Shown here: one piece after another, positions 30,727 to 37,751 of the stretch
Position numbering within the stretch: position 1 is the first letter of the stretch
Layout: the number at the start of each line of letters is the position of its first letter
Origin: Enterovibrio qingdaonensis
GTDB lineage: Bacteria; Pseudomonadota; Gammaproteobacteria; Enterobacterales; Vibrionaceae
NCBI RefSeq assembly: GCF_028683135.1
Contig: NZ_JAJUBB010000023.1
Span: forward strand, 1-64,000
DNA length: 64,000 bases
Reading direction: 5' to 3'
Made by a program: the position numbers and the translations under genes
The notes under the pieces: model-generated
The model's input: only the letters and a program-made list of their open reading frames with translations
The model's database searches: none
What the model was told of the DNA's origin: nothing

Positions 30727-31458
30727 TTAAAGCTGATCTTGCCAACCCAAGCCATCCAACACGCGTCGCCATACCGGGTCAACGCTAGCTTCAACTACCA
30801 CTTTTTCATTGGTCACTGGGTGCGTAAACTCAGTACGTGAGGCATGAAGAAGCAATTGGTGGCAATCAAACTCTTGCCTAAATAGGCGATTATGCCTGCC
30901 ATCACCATGGTTCACATCACCCACAATATGGTGGCTCAGATGGTGCATATGTCGGCGTAATTGGTGCTTGCGTCCGGTGCGAGGTTTCATTTCCACCAGC
31001 GTATAGCGACAGCTTTGGTAACGCCCCATTGCGATTGGCAATTCACCGTGCGCAATAGGCATGTATTCGGTAATCGCTTCTTTCGCTTCCGGTTCTTTCG
31101 TCGCTTTTTTATCTGCGATTTTATCGAGCTCTTCCTTCAACGGATAATCAAGCGTCGCCCCATCTTGTATCCATCCCCGCACCACCGCGTGGTAGGTCTT
31201 GTGAATGTCACGTCCGGCGAATTTGGGCATCATTTCCGCCGCCATCTCAGACGATAGCGCGAACAACAAGACGCCCGACGTTGGTCGGTCTAAACGATGA
31301 AGCGGAAAAACGTGCTGTCCAATCTGATCACGTAATGTCTGCATGACAAAGCGGGTTTCGCCTTTGTCCAGCCATGAACGGTGGACCAACATGCCAGAAG
31401 GCTTATTCACCGCAATGAGCCATTCATCGCGGTAGACAATTTCAAGTTCAATTTGCAT
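30727..31458 (-). CDS. truC: tRNA pseudouridine(65) synthase TruC
   Basis: This 243-residue protein is an RluA-family pseudouridine synthase. The catalytic Asp is D57 in HRLDRPTSGV. The N-terminal segment AVNKPSGMLVHRSWLD and the motif PRTGRKHQLRRHMHHL match TruC specifically. It modifies U65 in tRNA. Its start overlaps the end of yqcC by 11 bases, so it is translated with it, as in E. coli. Confidence 0.95.
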   Translation of the reverse strand: MQIELEIVYRDEWLIAVNKPSGMLVHRSWLDKGETRFVMQTLRDQIGQHVFPLHRLDRPTSGVLLFALSSEMAAEMMPKFAGRDIHKTYHAVVRGWIQDGATLDYPLKEELDKIADKKATKEPEAKEAITEYMPIAHGELPIAMGRYQSCRYTLVEMKPRTGRKHQLRRHMHHLSHHIVGDVNHGDGRHNRLFRQEFDCHQLLLHASRTEFTHPVTNEKVVVEASVDPVWRRVLDGLGWQDQL

Positions 31459-31798
31459 GGTATTTACTGACTATCACTGCTGAACAAGGCATCAAGGCAT
31501 CAAGGGTCATTGTTACCTGTGTAATTTCTAAATGGCCGTTTGCGCCTTTCAATGCTTCATCAACATAAGGAGAGATATTGAAAGCGTCAGGCAGAGGGAA
31601 ATGATGGTCGACTAAAAACTGCATCTTAGGGATGAATATCCATTGCAGCCATTCAGTGCACGACAAGGTATCTACAGCAAAAGGCTCTGAGCTCGCGAGC
31701 TTTTCATCAGAAGGTGCCTGACTTTGCCAATGGCCGTGTTGCACTAGCGTCTCTCTAAGCTGAAGCAGCAAAGCACCGACTTTTTGGTGTTGGCTCAT
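31448..31798 (-). CDS. yqcC: YqcC family protein (DUF446)
   Basis: This 116-residue protein of the DUF446 family has the family core FAVDTLSCTEWLQWIFIPKM, then LPDAFNISPYVDEALKG. It is a small helical cytoplasmic protein of unknown function. It sits directly upstream of truC with an 11-bp overlap. In E. coli the yqcC-truC pair lies next to csrB and syd, and the same neighbours are found here. Confidence 0.93.
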   Translation of the reverse strand: MSQHQKVGALLLQLRETLVQHGHWQSQAPSDEKLASSEPFAVDTLSCTEWLQWIFIPKMQFLVDHHFPLPDAFNISPYVDEALKGANGHLEITQVTMTLDALMPCSAVIVSKYHAN

Positions 31799-31998
31799 GA
31801 AATTACTCTCTTCTTTCGCTGTATGGGTTGAAAATCAGATTCCGCGCAAGCATATCAAAAAACAGCGAGGTCAGTGAAAACACTCGTGACCAATATACAA
31901 ACACACTGAACATGCAGAATTTCAGGTCGTTTGAAAATCCAAGTACACTGACCCACTTTCACTCACTGCCACTTACTGGCAACAACATTAGAAGTAAT

Positions 31999-33039
31999 AT
32001 GGAAAATTCGCTTTCTCTTCATGCCATCTTCGAGCAAGCCAAGTGTGACTATGTCGTCTACGACCTCAGTCGTCGCGTGACAGAGGTCAATCAAAGGGAC
32101 TTTGTGGCCATCGAAGAAAACCGAGTGGCATATCCCTACCCTATCCAGCAACATGCGCAGTTTGGCATTGCATTTTGGCCAGAGGGGCAATCGCCTTGGG
32201 TATGGTTTTTGAAAATGCCATTGGATGAACGTGGTTTGTTAAAGCAAGCTGCACTTGGTGACTTTATTCAATATGTTGCGCAAGCGATGGGAGCAAGCTT
32301 AGATAAAACCCCAACGGATGAAGAAAAAGAAAAGCTGGCAAACAACCCATATACCTACAACCCGCAAGATGACAAAAAGGCGATGTTCCATGCCTTTCTC
32401 ACCGCAAAACTGGGGCAACCCGCCAGCCAATATTACGACCACACGCAACACTATCTTTCCGGTGAGTTGAATTGGTCCGAGTGGCAAGGGGTTGGGCTGC
32501 AAGGCATTGCAGATATCTGCGCACGTATGAATGACCATAACAACACCACACGGGTTCGTAAATCTCTCAAACACATGCCCGAGACACCACGTTACGCACT
32601 GCTGGGATGCTTGGAACACTGTGATATTCCGTCTTCCATTGCTGATCGGTTAGAAGACGAAATGAAGGCAATGCTCAGCAGTCAAGACGTTGACCTTTTT
32701 ATGCTGACTGCCTATCTACGAGCACTGTCTGGAGCTGACTTAGCACGATTACAAAGCATGGTATCGCTTGTGCTCGAAGAGACCGCTTTGCAACATAAAG
32801 AAATGCTGATTGCGATTGCTGGACGCTGTTGGACGGCATTGAATGACGATGCCTTACTTGACCGTTTTTTGATTGCGGTTGCAGATCAAAAAGATCAAAT
32901 GTTCTTTCAGCAGATGGTTGCCGATCTTGTGATGATCCCGAGCTTGCGCCCGCAAGTACTCTCGCTTTTACACGGCAGTGCATCAACAGCATTAATGGAT
33001 GCTGTTAAACAACTCCAACAATCGGTCAGACAATCATGA
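31999..33039 (+). CDS. DUF3549 family protein
   Basis: This 346-residue protein starts at the ATG at 31999 (MENSLSLHAIFEQAKCDYVVYDL), with GAAG a few bases upstream. A longer open frame adds 57 low-complexity residues and is unlikely. The sequence fits the DUF3549 pattern, with WPEGQSPWVWFLKMPLDERGLL in the N-terminal third and a helical C-terminal half. There is no signal peptide. The function is unknown. Its end overlaps the start of the DUF3301 gene by four bases (ATGA), an arrangement common in vibrios. Confidence 0.88.
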   Translation: MENSLSLHAIFEQAKCDYVVYDLSRRVTEVNQRDFVAIEENRVAYPYPIQQHAQFGIAFWPEGQSPWVWFLKMPLDERGLLKQAALGDFIQYVAQAMGASLDKTPTDEEKEKLANNPYTYNPQDDKKAMFHAFLTAKLGQPASQYYDHTQHYLSGELNWSEWQGVGLQGIADICARMNDHNNTTRVRKSLKHMPETPRYALLGCLEHCDIPSSIADRLEDEMKAMLSSQDVDLFMLTAYLRALSGADLARLQSMVSLVLEETALQHKEMLIAIAGRCWTALNDDALLDRFLIAVADQKDQMFFQQMVADLVMIPSLRPQVLSLLHGSASTALMDAVKQLQQSVRQS

Positions 33040-33344
33040 TCACCGATCTTTTTTGGATTGTCGCCATTACCGCAATCGGAGCCTTATTCTGGCAACAGCG
33101 GAGCCAGACAGAGATTGCCAGACAACATATCCAGCGTCGATGTCAGCAAGTTGATGTTCAACTGCTCTCTATTGCACGCGGCAGCCATTCATTTGGTTGG
33201 CCAAAAGGACCTCTGAATATTCAGACCCGCTATTACTTTGAGTTTTCAGTTAATGGGTTAGATTGCTACCAAGGCTATGCGGTAATGAAGGGAAAACGCA
33301 TTCAAGAAGTCTACATGCCAGCGTATCCTGTCCAGGAGCCCTAG
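33036..33344 (+). CDS. DUF3301 family membrane-anchored protein
   Basis: This 102-residue protein has one N-terminal membrane segment (about 3-20) followed by an Arg/Gln-rich stretch (QQRSQTEIARQHIQRRC) and a beta-rich domain with RYYFEFSVNG. It is probably anchored in the inner membrane; the function is unknown. It is coupled to the DUF3549 gene by an ATGA overlap. The csrB-type RNA genes begin on the opposite strand 66 bp after its stop. Confidence 0.88.
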   Translation: MITDLFWIVAITAIGALFWQQRSQTEIARQHIQRRCQQVDVQLLSIARGSHSFGWPKGPLNIQTRYYFEFSVNGLDCYQGYAVMKGKRIQEVYMPAYPVQEP

Positions 33345-33409
33345 CACGAGCATCACCTCGCAGAAGTGTTGGGTGACTATTGCGTTGAAACGTTCTTTTT
33401 CTGGGTGCC

Positions 33410-33830
33410 AGAAAGAAGAACGGGCGCGACTTTCGTCGCGCCCTAAGGTCTTACTTGCAGCTATCCGGCTACGAATGTGCTCCCTGCATCATTCCTTGAT
33501 CAGTGGCTGATTCCTTCAGCACTATCCTTATCTCTCCTTCCTGGAGGTGTCCTTCGGTCTTGCCTTGACCCATCGAGTCATCCTGTCTCGACTCTCATCC
33601 TCTTCCTGAGGGTGTCCGTTACTTCATCCTGAAGTGATTCCTTAAGCCCCCATCCTGGGTTGTCCTAAGTGTCGTCCTGACCAGTAAACATCCTATTTAC
33701 TGCTACGGTTCCATCCGTATCCCTAATTCCGCATTCCTTGCTGGTAACACATTCCTTGCATTACCTGCTCATCCTGAGCGACCAAAGTCCGTGGTGTTAG
33801 TTCCTGTTCCGTTTGTCAGTTCCTTCCGAC
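33410..33830 (-). ncRNA. csrB1: CsrB-family regulatory RNA, copy 1 (distal)
   Basis: This minus-strand RNA of about 420 nt carries roughly 20 AGGA motifs, many in hairpin loops as CAGGATG between complementary arms. These are the sites that sequester the translational regulator CsrA. The 3' part (GCAGGGAGCA, then GTAGCCGGATAGCTGC) resembles the E. coli CsrB 3' end. It ends in a strong terminator, GGGCGCGAC/GTCGCGCCC (33422-33443), followed by a U-rich tail. The start is set at GTCGG, seven bases after the -10 box. The neighbours truC, yqcC, syd and queF are those of csrB in E. coli. No protein is encoded. Confidence 0.93.
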
Positions 33831-33837
33831 ACCGCAA

Positions 33838-33865
33838 AGATTACGCGAACCATATTTCAAAACAA
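33838..33865 (-). promoter_or_regulatory. Promoter of csrB copy 1
   Basis: On the minus strand, TTGTTT (33860-33865), a 16-bp spacer and TAATCT (33838-33843) lie seven bases before the predicted start at 33830. Copy 2 has exactly the same hexamers and spacings. Confidence 0.8.
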
Positions 33866-34191
33866 CCAACCTGCAGGTGATCAACTTCACACTTTGGAAT
33901 GCATCATTTAGAGAAAACTATAACGCAATGAAAATAAAGCGTTTTTAAATGTAACGCTTCCAAAAATCACTATATAAATCAGAAGAATCCCACGCCCGTG
34001 TAAGAGATATCTCACAAAGACGTGAGTCATCGTCACGACACAATATTTTCCATTGGATGACTTAGTATCGAGAGAAAAAGAATATCTGGCTGTAAGTGGG
34101 ATAACGATAGGATAAAAACACATCAAACTGTTGATGAGTTAGAGTAATTTATAGCGAGGAGTTGTGAACGGTGGAGTAAATGGCTTAAGCC
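33866..34191. other. Spacer between the two csrB copies
   Basis: This stretch is AT-rich and has no convincing gene. It contains the activator palindrome at 33999-34016. A weak open frame on the minus strand (33908-34126) has no ribosome binding site or family resemblance. Confidence 0.6.
33999..34016. promoter_or_regulatory. GacA/UvrY/VarA-type activator site for csrB copy 1
   Basis: TGTAAGAGATATCTCACA matches the GacA/UvrY consensus TGTAAG-N6-CTTACA, with AT in the middle, except for one base in the right arm. Its centre is about 177 bp upstream of the predicted start of copy 1. In vibrios the response regulator would be VarA, of VarS/VarA. Confidence 0.82.
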
Positions 34192-34600
34192 AAAAAAGAA
34201 CGGGCACGACGTTCGTCGTGCCCTTATGGTCTTACTTGCAGCTGTCCTGCTACGAAATGTGCTCCCTGCATCATTTCCCTGATTAGTGGCTGATTCCGTC
34301 AGCGGTGTCCTTAACTCTCCGTCCTGGAGGTGTCCTTTAGTCTTACCTTGACCCGTCGAAGCATCATGTTTCGACTCTTACTCATCCTGAGTACGTCCTG
34401 CCTTCTTCCTGAAGGTGTTCCTGCCATCTGTCCTTAGACGAGTCCGTTGTGTCTTCCTGACCAGCAAACATCCCGTTTACTGCAAATTCCTTTCGTCCTT
34501 GATACGTCAGTCCTTGATGGTAACGGGTCCGTTGTTACCTGCCATCCTGGCGTTTGGTTTCCTTTCCGTATCCTGTTCCATGTGCCGATATCCTGTCGAC
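34192..34600 (-). ncRNA. csrB2: CsrB-family regulatory RNA, copy 2 (proximal)
   Basis: This second minus-strand RNA of about 409 nt has the same layout as copy 1. It begins GTCGACAGGA, like E. coli CsrB, has about 17 AGGA motifs and the same 3' block (GCAGGGAGCA, GTAGCAGGACAGCTGC), and ends in GGGCACGAC/GTCGTGCCC (34202-34223) with a TTCTTTTTT tail. The copies match well at both ends but differ in the middle, so this is an old duplication kept under selection. It should bind CsrA and relieve its control of target mRNAs. Confidence 0.93.
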
Positions 34601-34607
34601 AAGAAAC

Positions 34608-34635
34608 AGATTACGTGAAAGAGAGGGTTAAACAA
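34608..34635 (-). promoter_or_regulatory. Promoter of csrB copy 2
   Basis: TTGTTT (34630-34635), 16-bp spacer, TAATCT (34608-34613), then seven bases to the start G at 34600. Identical in design to copy 1. Confidence 0.82.
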
Positions 34636-34769
34636 CCCACCCACAGTCGATCAAACTCACAGTTTCTCACTGGAACAACACCGAATGTCATAAGTCATTG
34701 ATTAATAATCAGATTGGTAAATGTAAAAAGACAATTCCCCACGATCAAAGATGGAAATTCCTACCCACT

Positions 34770-34787
34770 TGTAAGCGATCTCTTACA
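34770..34787. promoter_or_regulatory. GacA/UvrY/VarA-type activator site for csrB copy 2
   Basis: TGTAAGCGATCTCTTACA is a perfect match to the TGTAAG-N6-CTTACA consensus. It is centred about 178 bp upstream of the csrB2 start, the same distance as for copy 1. It is also 66 bp before the DUF2789 start on the other strand. Confidence 0.88.
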
Positions 34788-34853
34788 CGCTTTGATGACG
34801 AAATTGCCCTGAGTCCATCTATACTGAGAAAACACATCCAGTGAGGTATACCA

Positions 34854-35087
34854 ATGGAAGTATTCAATCACAATCTTGAAAGCCTTTTTCAACAGCTTGG
34901 TCTGCCATCGGACAAGTCATCGATCGATACGTTTATCGACACGCATGCGTTAGAAGACGGAGATGATCTAACACAGGCTTCCTTTTGGTCTGTCAGCCAA
35001 AAGCAGTTTTTGACAGAAGCGAAGCTACAAGACGCTGATTGGGTTGAGCAAATCGATATGCTGGATACCTTGTTGCGAAAATCCTAA
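34854..35087 (+). CDS. DUF2789 domain-containing protein
   Basis: This 77-residue acidic protein starts at the ATG with GAGG about eight bases upstream. It matches DUF2789 in pattern: an N-terminal HNLESLFQQLGLPSD and a C-terminal region with LEDGDDLTQASFWSVSQKQFL, then ADWVEQIDMLDTLLR. The function is unknown. It is divergent from csrB copy 2, with the VarA-type palindrome in the shared region. Confidence 0.87.
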   Translation: MEVFNHNLESLFQQLGLPSDKSSIDTFIDTHALEDGDDLTQASFWSVSQKQFLTEAKLQDADWVEQIDMLDTLLRKS

Positions 35088-35151
35088 GTCCCGTGTCATC
35101 CTTGGCACAAAGAAGAGGCAATACCTCATTACGTTGCATTAAGGAAGAAAC

Positions 35152-35430
35152 GTGAGCACAGATTTCACCCCACAACTTCAAGAGGCCATTAACTCTTTAG
35201 TCTCTGACGGTAAAGAACCCAGCATTGCTTTGATTAAAAGCCGCCTGACATCCCCTATTCCTATGCCTCTGATCATCAGCGCACTCCAGCGTTGGAAGAA
35301 AAATGGCACCGTACCGAAAGTGGAAAAAGTAGACGCGCCTTTGGATGCAGAAACGCGTATTGCTGAGCTAGAGAAGCAGGTCAGCACCCTAACTGAGCGA
35401 TTGAATGCGCTTGAAAAACGCCTAAATTGA
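35152..35430 (+). CDS. Small helical protein with C-terminal coiled coil
   Basis: This 92-residue protein starts at GTG 35152 with AGGAAG seven bases upstream. Residues 1-50 look like a small helix-turn-helix or KfrA-like DNA-binding unit (VSDGKEPSIALIKSRL then PMPLIISALQRWKK). Residues 65-92 form a heptad coiled coil (AELEKQVSTLTERLNALEKR), suggesting a dimer. The DNA-binding idea is inference from shape only. I do not recognise a named family. It may be co-transcribed with the DUF2789 gene, 64 bp upstream. Confidence 0.75.
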   Translation: MSTDFTPQLQEAINSLVSDGKEPSIALIKSRLTSPIPMPLIISALQRWKKNGTVPKVEKVDAPLDAETRIAELEKQVSTLTERLNALEKRLN

Positions 35431-35436
35431 CATGAT

Positions 35437-35461
35437 TGCAGCCGATCGTAGATCGGCTGCA
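35437..35461. terminator. Strong hairpin between convergent genes
   Basis: A perfect eleven-base stem, TGCAGCCGATC/GATCGGCTGCA with a GTA loop, lies between the coiled-coil gene and the DUF2310 gene. It has no long T-run on either side, so termination is likely but not certain. Confidence 0.6.
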
Positions 35462-35466
35462 GCACA

Positions 35467-36240
35467 TTATTGAAAGTCCCAGGAAAGATTAGAGACGATT
35501 CGGCAATCATCGCATTTGAAATGGAACACATCGTGGATTGGCTCTTCCTGCAACCATTCACCGCCACATTTCGGGCATTTTCTAGCCAACTCTGACGCTA
35601 AACCTTCGCCACCTACACGGTATTGGTAGTAATACGTCGGCACCTGCGTCAAATATTCGATGCGACCACGAATATCCCAGCCTTTTCTAAATAACAGGCT
35701 GTCAGCATCTTGAATTTCTGCCAAGGCAGCATGTTCAGCTTTGAATGCCCCCGCCATTTGAATCTCATCACACGCTTGCCATTCCGTTTGCCATTTAACT
35801 TCGGCCTTGTGATCACCATTGAAGGTCGCTGGTATGCGATACAGTGGTATAGGAAGCAACGTTTCTCCGCATCGGAGCGGCGAACATGTATGTACATACG
35901 TGGTGTACAACACTTGCCAAGAGCGCGCTTCATCGGCAGCACTTTCTTCAGAGTTGATGTCTCGACCCAGCACTTTTACTTTTGGTGAGAGCAAACACGC
36001 GTCCGACAACTGACGCAGCTTTCCATTGACTTGAGGACTGTTGTACTTGGCACTGAGGCTATCTTTCTCCGGACACACCGCGCGAACATGGAACTGGCCA
36101 TCTCCCATCACCATTGGGAATTCGCGACCTAACACCTGGCCATTGTAACGCAACGCATCCATCAAACCGTTCACGGCACGATCTACTGCAGAAATTGTCG
36201 TGTTATCAAAACATTCAAACGTAAGTTCGACGACGTACAT
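35467..36240 (-). CDS. Zn-ribbon-containing protein (DUF2310)
   Basis: This 257-residue protein has a C-terminal zinc ribbon with CPKCGG and CDDC about 20 residues apart. The N-terminal part is a beta-rich domain (MYVVELTFECFDNTTISAVD...) typical of DUF2310. It is predicted to be cytoplasmic, with no signal peptide. The function is unknown; a nucleic acid or protein-binding role is inferred from the ribbon. It lies six bases downstream of syd on the same strand, so the two are probably co-transcribed. Confidence 0.88.
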   Translation of the reverse strand: MYVVELTFECFDNTTISAVDRAVNGLMDALRYNGQVLGREFPMVMGDGQFHVRAVCPEKDSLSAKYNSPQVNGKLRQLSDACLLSPKVKVLGRDINSEESAADEARSWQVLYTTYVHTCSPLRCGETLLPIPLYRIPATFNGDHKAEVKWQTEWQACDEIQMAGAFKAEHAALAEIQDADSLLFRKGWDIRGRIEYLTQVPTYYYQYRVGGEGLASELARKCPKCGGEWLQEEPIHDVFHFKCDDCRIVSNLSWDFQ

Positions 36241-36246
36241 ACTGAC

Positions 36247-36792
36247 TTACACCTCTGGGCTCAACTGAGAAAGAAATTGCTCAACGCTATCAGCCAGTAC
36301 CTGCCGCTGCTTAGTACCTATGCGCTCTTTGAGTACTTCTCCACTCACATTACAAATAGAAACCACATCAAGCTCGTCATAAGTAGACGCAATAAAAACG
36401 GTTGGATTTTGCTTCAATCGTTTCTGCATAAGCAGGTGACCCAAGATATTTTCCTGTAGACGAGGTAGATCCTCATCACTCCACACTTGGATTAACTCAA
36501 TGTTCAATCCCTCGAAGCATGCGGTCATATCACCACAATACTGCCCGGCATAGAACGCTTTAATGTCATCATGTAACTGGATTCCAATGCCGTCTTCAAC
36601 ATTGGAGAAATCCGCGAGTTCGTCGCGCGCCACAGGCTTCCAAATCACCACGTCATCTGTCTCTTGCACAACACAAGGCGATGCGAGCTCTAAATACGCA
36701 TCACTTTGAGGCATTGAGCCATGTTGTGATTGCCAAGCTTCGACAAAGCGCTCGCTGAACGACCAAAGCGCAGTAGTGACAGAGTGATTCAT
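36247..36792 (-). CDS. syd: SecY-interacting protein Syd
   Basis: The ATG at 36792 gives 181 residues, as in E. coli; a TTG two codons upstream is less likely. Conserved blocks are SPCVV, FYAGQYCGDMTACFEG, LIQVWSDEDL and QENILGHLLMQKRLKQNPTVFIA. Syd binds the cytoplasmic face of SecY and is thought to check faulty translocons. It is divergent from queF with about 60 bp between the starts, the same pairing as in E. coli. Confidence 0.95.
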   Translation of the reverse strand: MNHSVTTALWSFSERFVEAWQSQHGSMPQSDAYLELASPCVVQETDDVVIWKPVARDELADFSNVEDGIGIQLHDDIKAFYAGQYCGDMTACFEGLNIELIQVWSDEDLPRLQENILGHLLMQKRLKQNPTVFIASTYDELDVVSICNVSGEVLKERIGTKQRQVLADSVEQFLSQLSPEV

Positions 36793-36854
36793 TAGCAAGA
36801 TTCCTCAAGATTCAGTAAACTTTGCGCATTCTAATCGATCCGTGGCAAAACCGT

Positions 36855-37700
36855 ATGAGCAAATATCAAGATGCAAAAGAACTTGCTGGCCTAACGTTAG
36901 GTCAGAAAACGGACTATCAGGAACACTATGCACCTGAACTGCTGCAACCTGTACCTCGAAGCCTTAACCGTGATGACCTAGACCTAGGAGATTCACTGCC
37001 TTTTACAGGGTACGACATTTGGACGCTCTACGAACTGTCATGGCTGAATGCGAAAGGCCTGCCACAAGTTGCGATTGGCGAAGTGCGTTTACCTGCAACC
37101 AGTCCAAACCTGATTGAATCTAAATCGTTCAAGCTTTACCTGAACAGTTTCAATCAAACCAAATTTGAAAGCTGGCAAGAAGTGGTTGATACCTTGGCAA
37201 AAGATCTGTCTGCATGCGCAGGCGCGGATGTCGATGTCACCATTCTTCCGCTTGAAGAATTCAGCAATGCCTCTGTTGTTGCGTTTGGCGGTGAAAATAT
37301 TGATGAGCAAGATATCGAAGTCGACAACTATGAGTTCGATGCGTCTTTGCTTCAAGATGCAGCTGATGGCCCCGTGGTCACCGAAACACTTAACAGCAAT
37401 CTTCTGAAATCAAATTGCCTTATTACTAGCCAACCGGACTGGGGTTCAGTGCGCATTTCCTATAAAGGCAAACGTATTAATCGTGAAAAACTGCTGCGCT
37501 ACATTGTGTCTTTCCGCCGACACAATGAATTTCATGAGCAATGTGTCGAGCGTATTTTCACTGACCTCATGAAATACTGCCAGCCAGAGCTGCTGACCGT
37601 ATATGCCCGCTATACCCGCCGTGGCGGTTTGGACATTAACCCATACCGTACAAATATGGGTAAAACACCAAGTGAAAACAATCGTCTGGCTCGCCAGTAA
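36855..37700 (+). CDS. queF: NADPH-dependent 7-cyano-7-deazaguanine reductase QueF
   Basis: The ATG at 36855 gives 281 residues ([16 protein letters not shown]), close to the 282 of E. coli. An open frame from 36822 adds 11 unsupported residues. The NADPH-binding motif ESKSFKLY is at 88-95, and the nucleophile is C188 in [13 protein letters not shown]. It reduces preQ0 to preQ1 in queuosine synthesis and is of the long bimodular type. No preQ1 riboswitch is visible upstream. A terminator follows the stop. Confidence 0.96.
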   Translation: MSKYQDAKELAGLTLGQKTDYQEHYAPELLQPVPRSLNRDDLDLGDSLPFTGYDIWTLYELSWLNAKGLPQVAIGEVRLPATSPNLIESKSFKLYLNSFNQTKFESWQEVVDTLAKDLSACAGADVDVTILPLEEFSNASVVAFGGENIDEQDIEVDNYEFDASLLQDAADGPVVTETLNSNLLKSNCLITSQPDWGSVRISYKGKRINREKLLRYIVSFRRHNEFHEQCVERIFTDLMKYCQPELLTVYARYTRRGGLDINPYRTNMGKTPSENNRLARQ

Positions 37701-37707
37701 GTTCAAT

Positions 37708-37741
37708 AGCCGGCCAATAGAGCCGGCTTGATTTTTATTTT
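37708..37741 (+). terminator. queF terminator
   Basis: AGCCGGC (37708-37714) and GCCGGCT (37722-37728) around CAATAGA, followed by GATTTTTATTTT. It ends about 10 bp before the next gene starts. Confidence 0.82.
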
Positions 37742-37751
37742 AACGGGAACC

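Noticed and set aside
33480-34600. Regularly repeated TCCT/AGGA units read as a possible CRISPR array
   Set aside because: The repeated unit is only 4-7 bases with irregular spacing and paired flanks, which is the CsrB loop pattern. No cas genes are present.
34415-34701. Plus-strand open frames of 67 and 84 codons in the 34.4-34.7 kb region
   Set aside because: They lie antisense to csrB copy 2, have repetitive composition from the TCCT pattern and no family resemblance or ribosome binding site.
36793-36854. preQ1 riboswitch upstream of queF
   Set aside because: The 62-bp gap is too short and has no H-type pseudoknot pattern that I can see.
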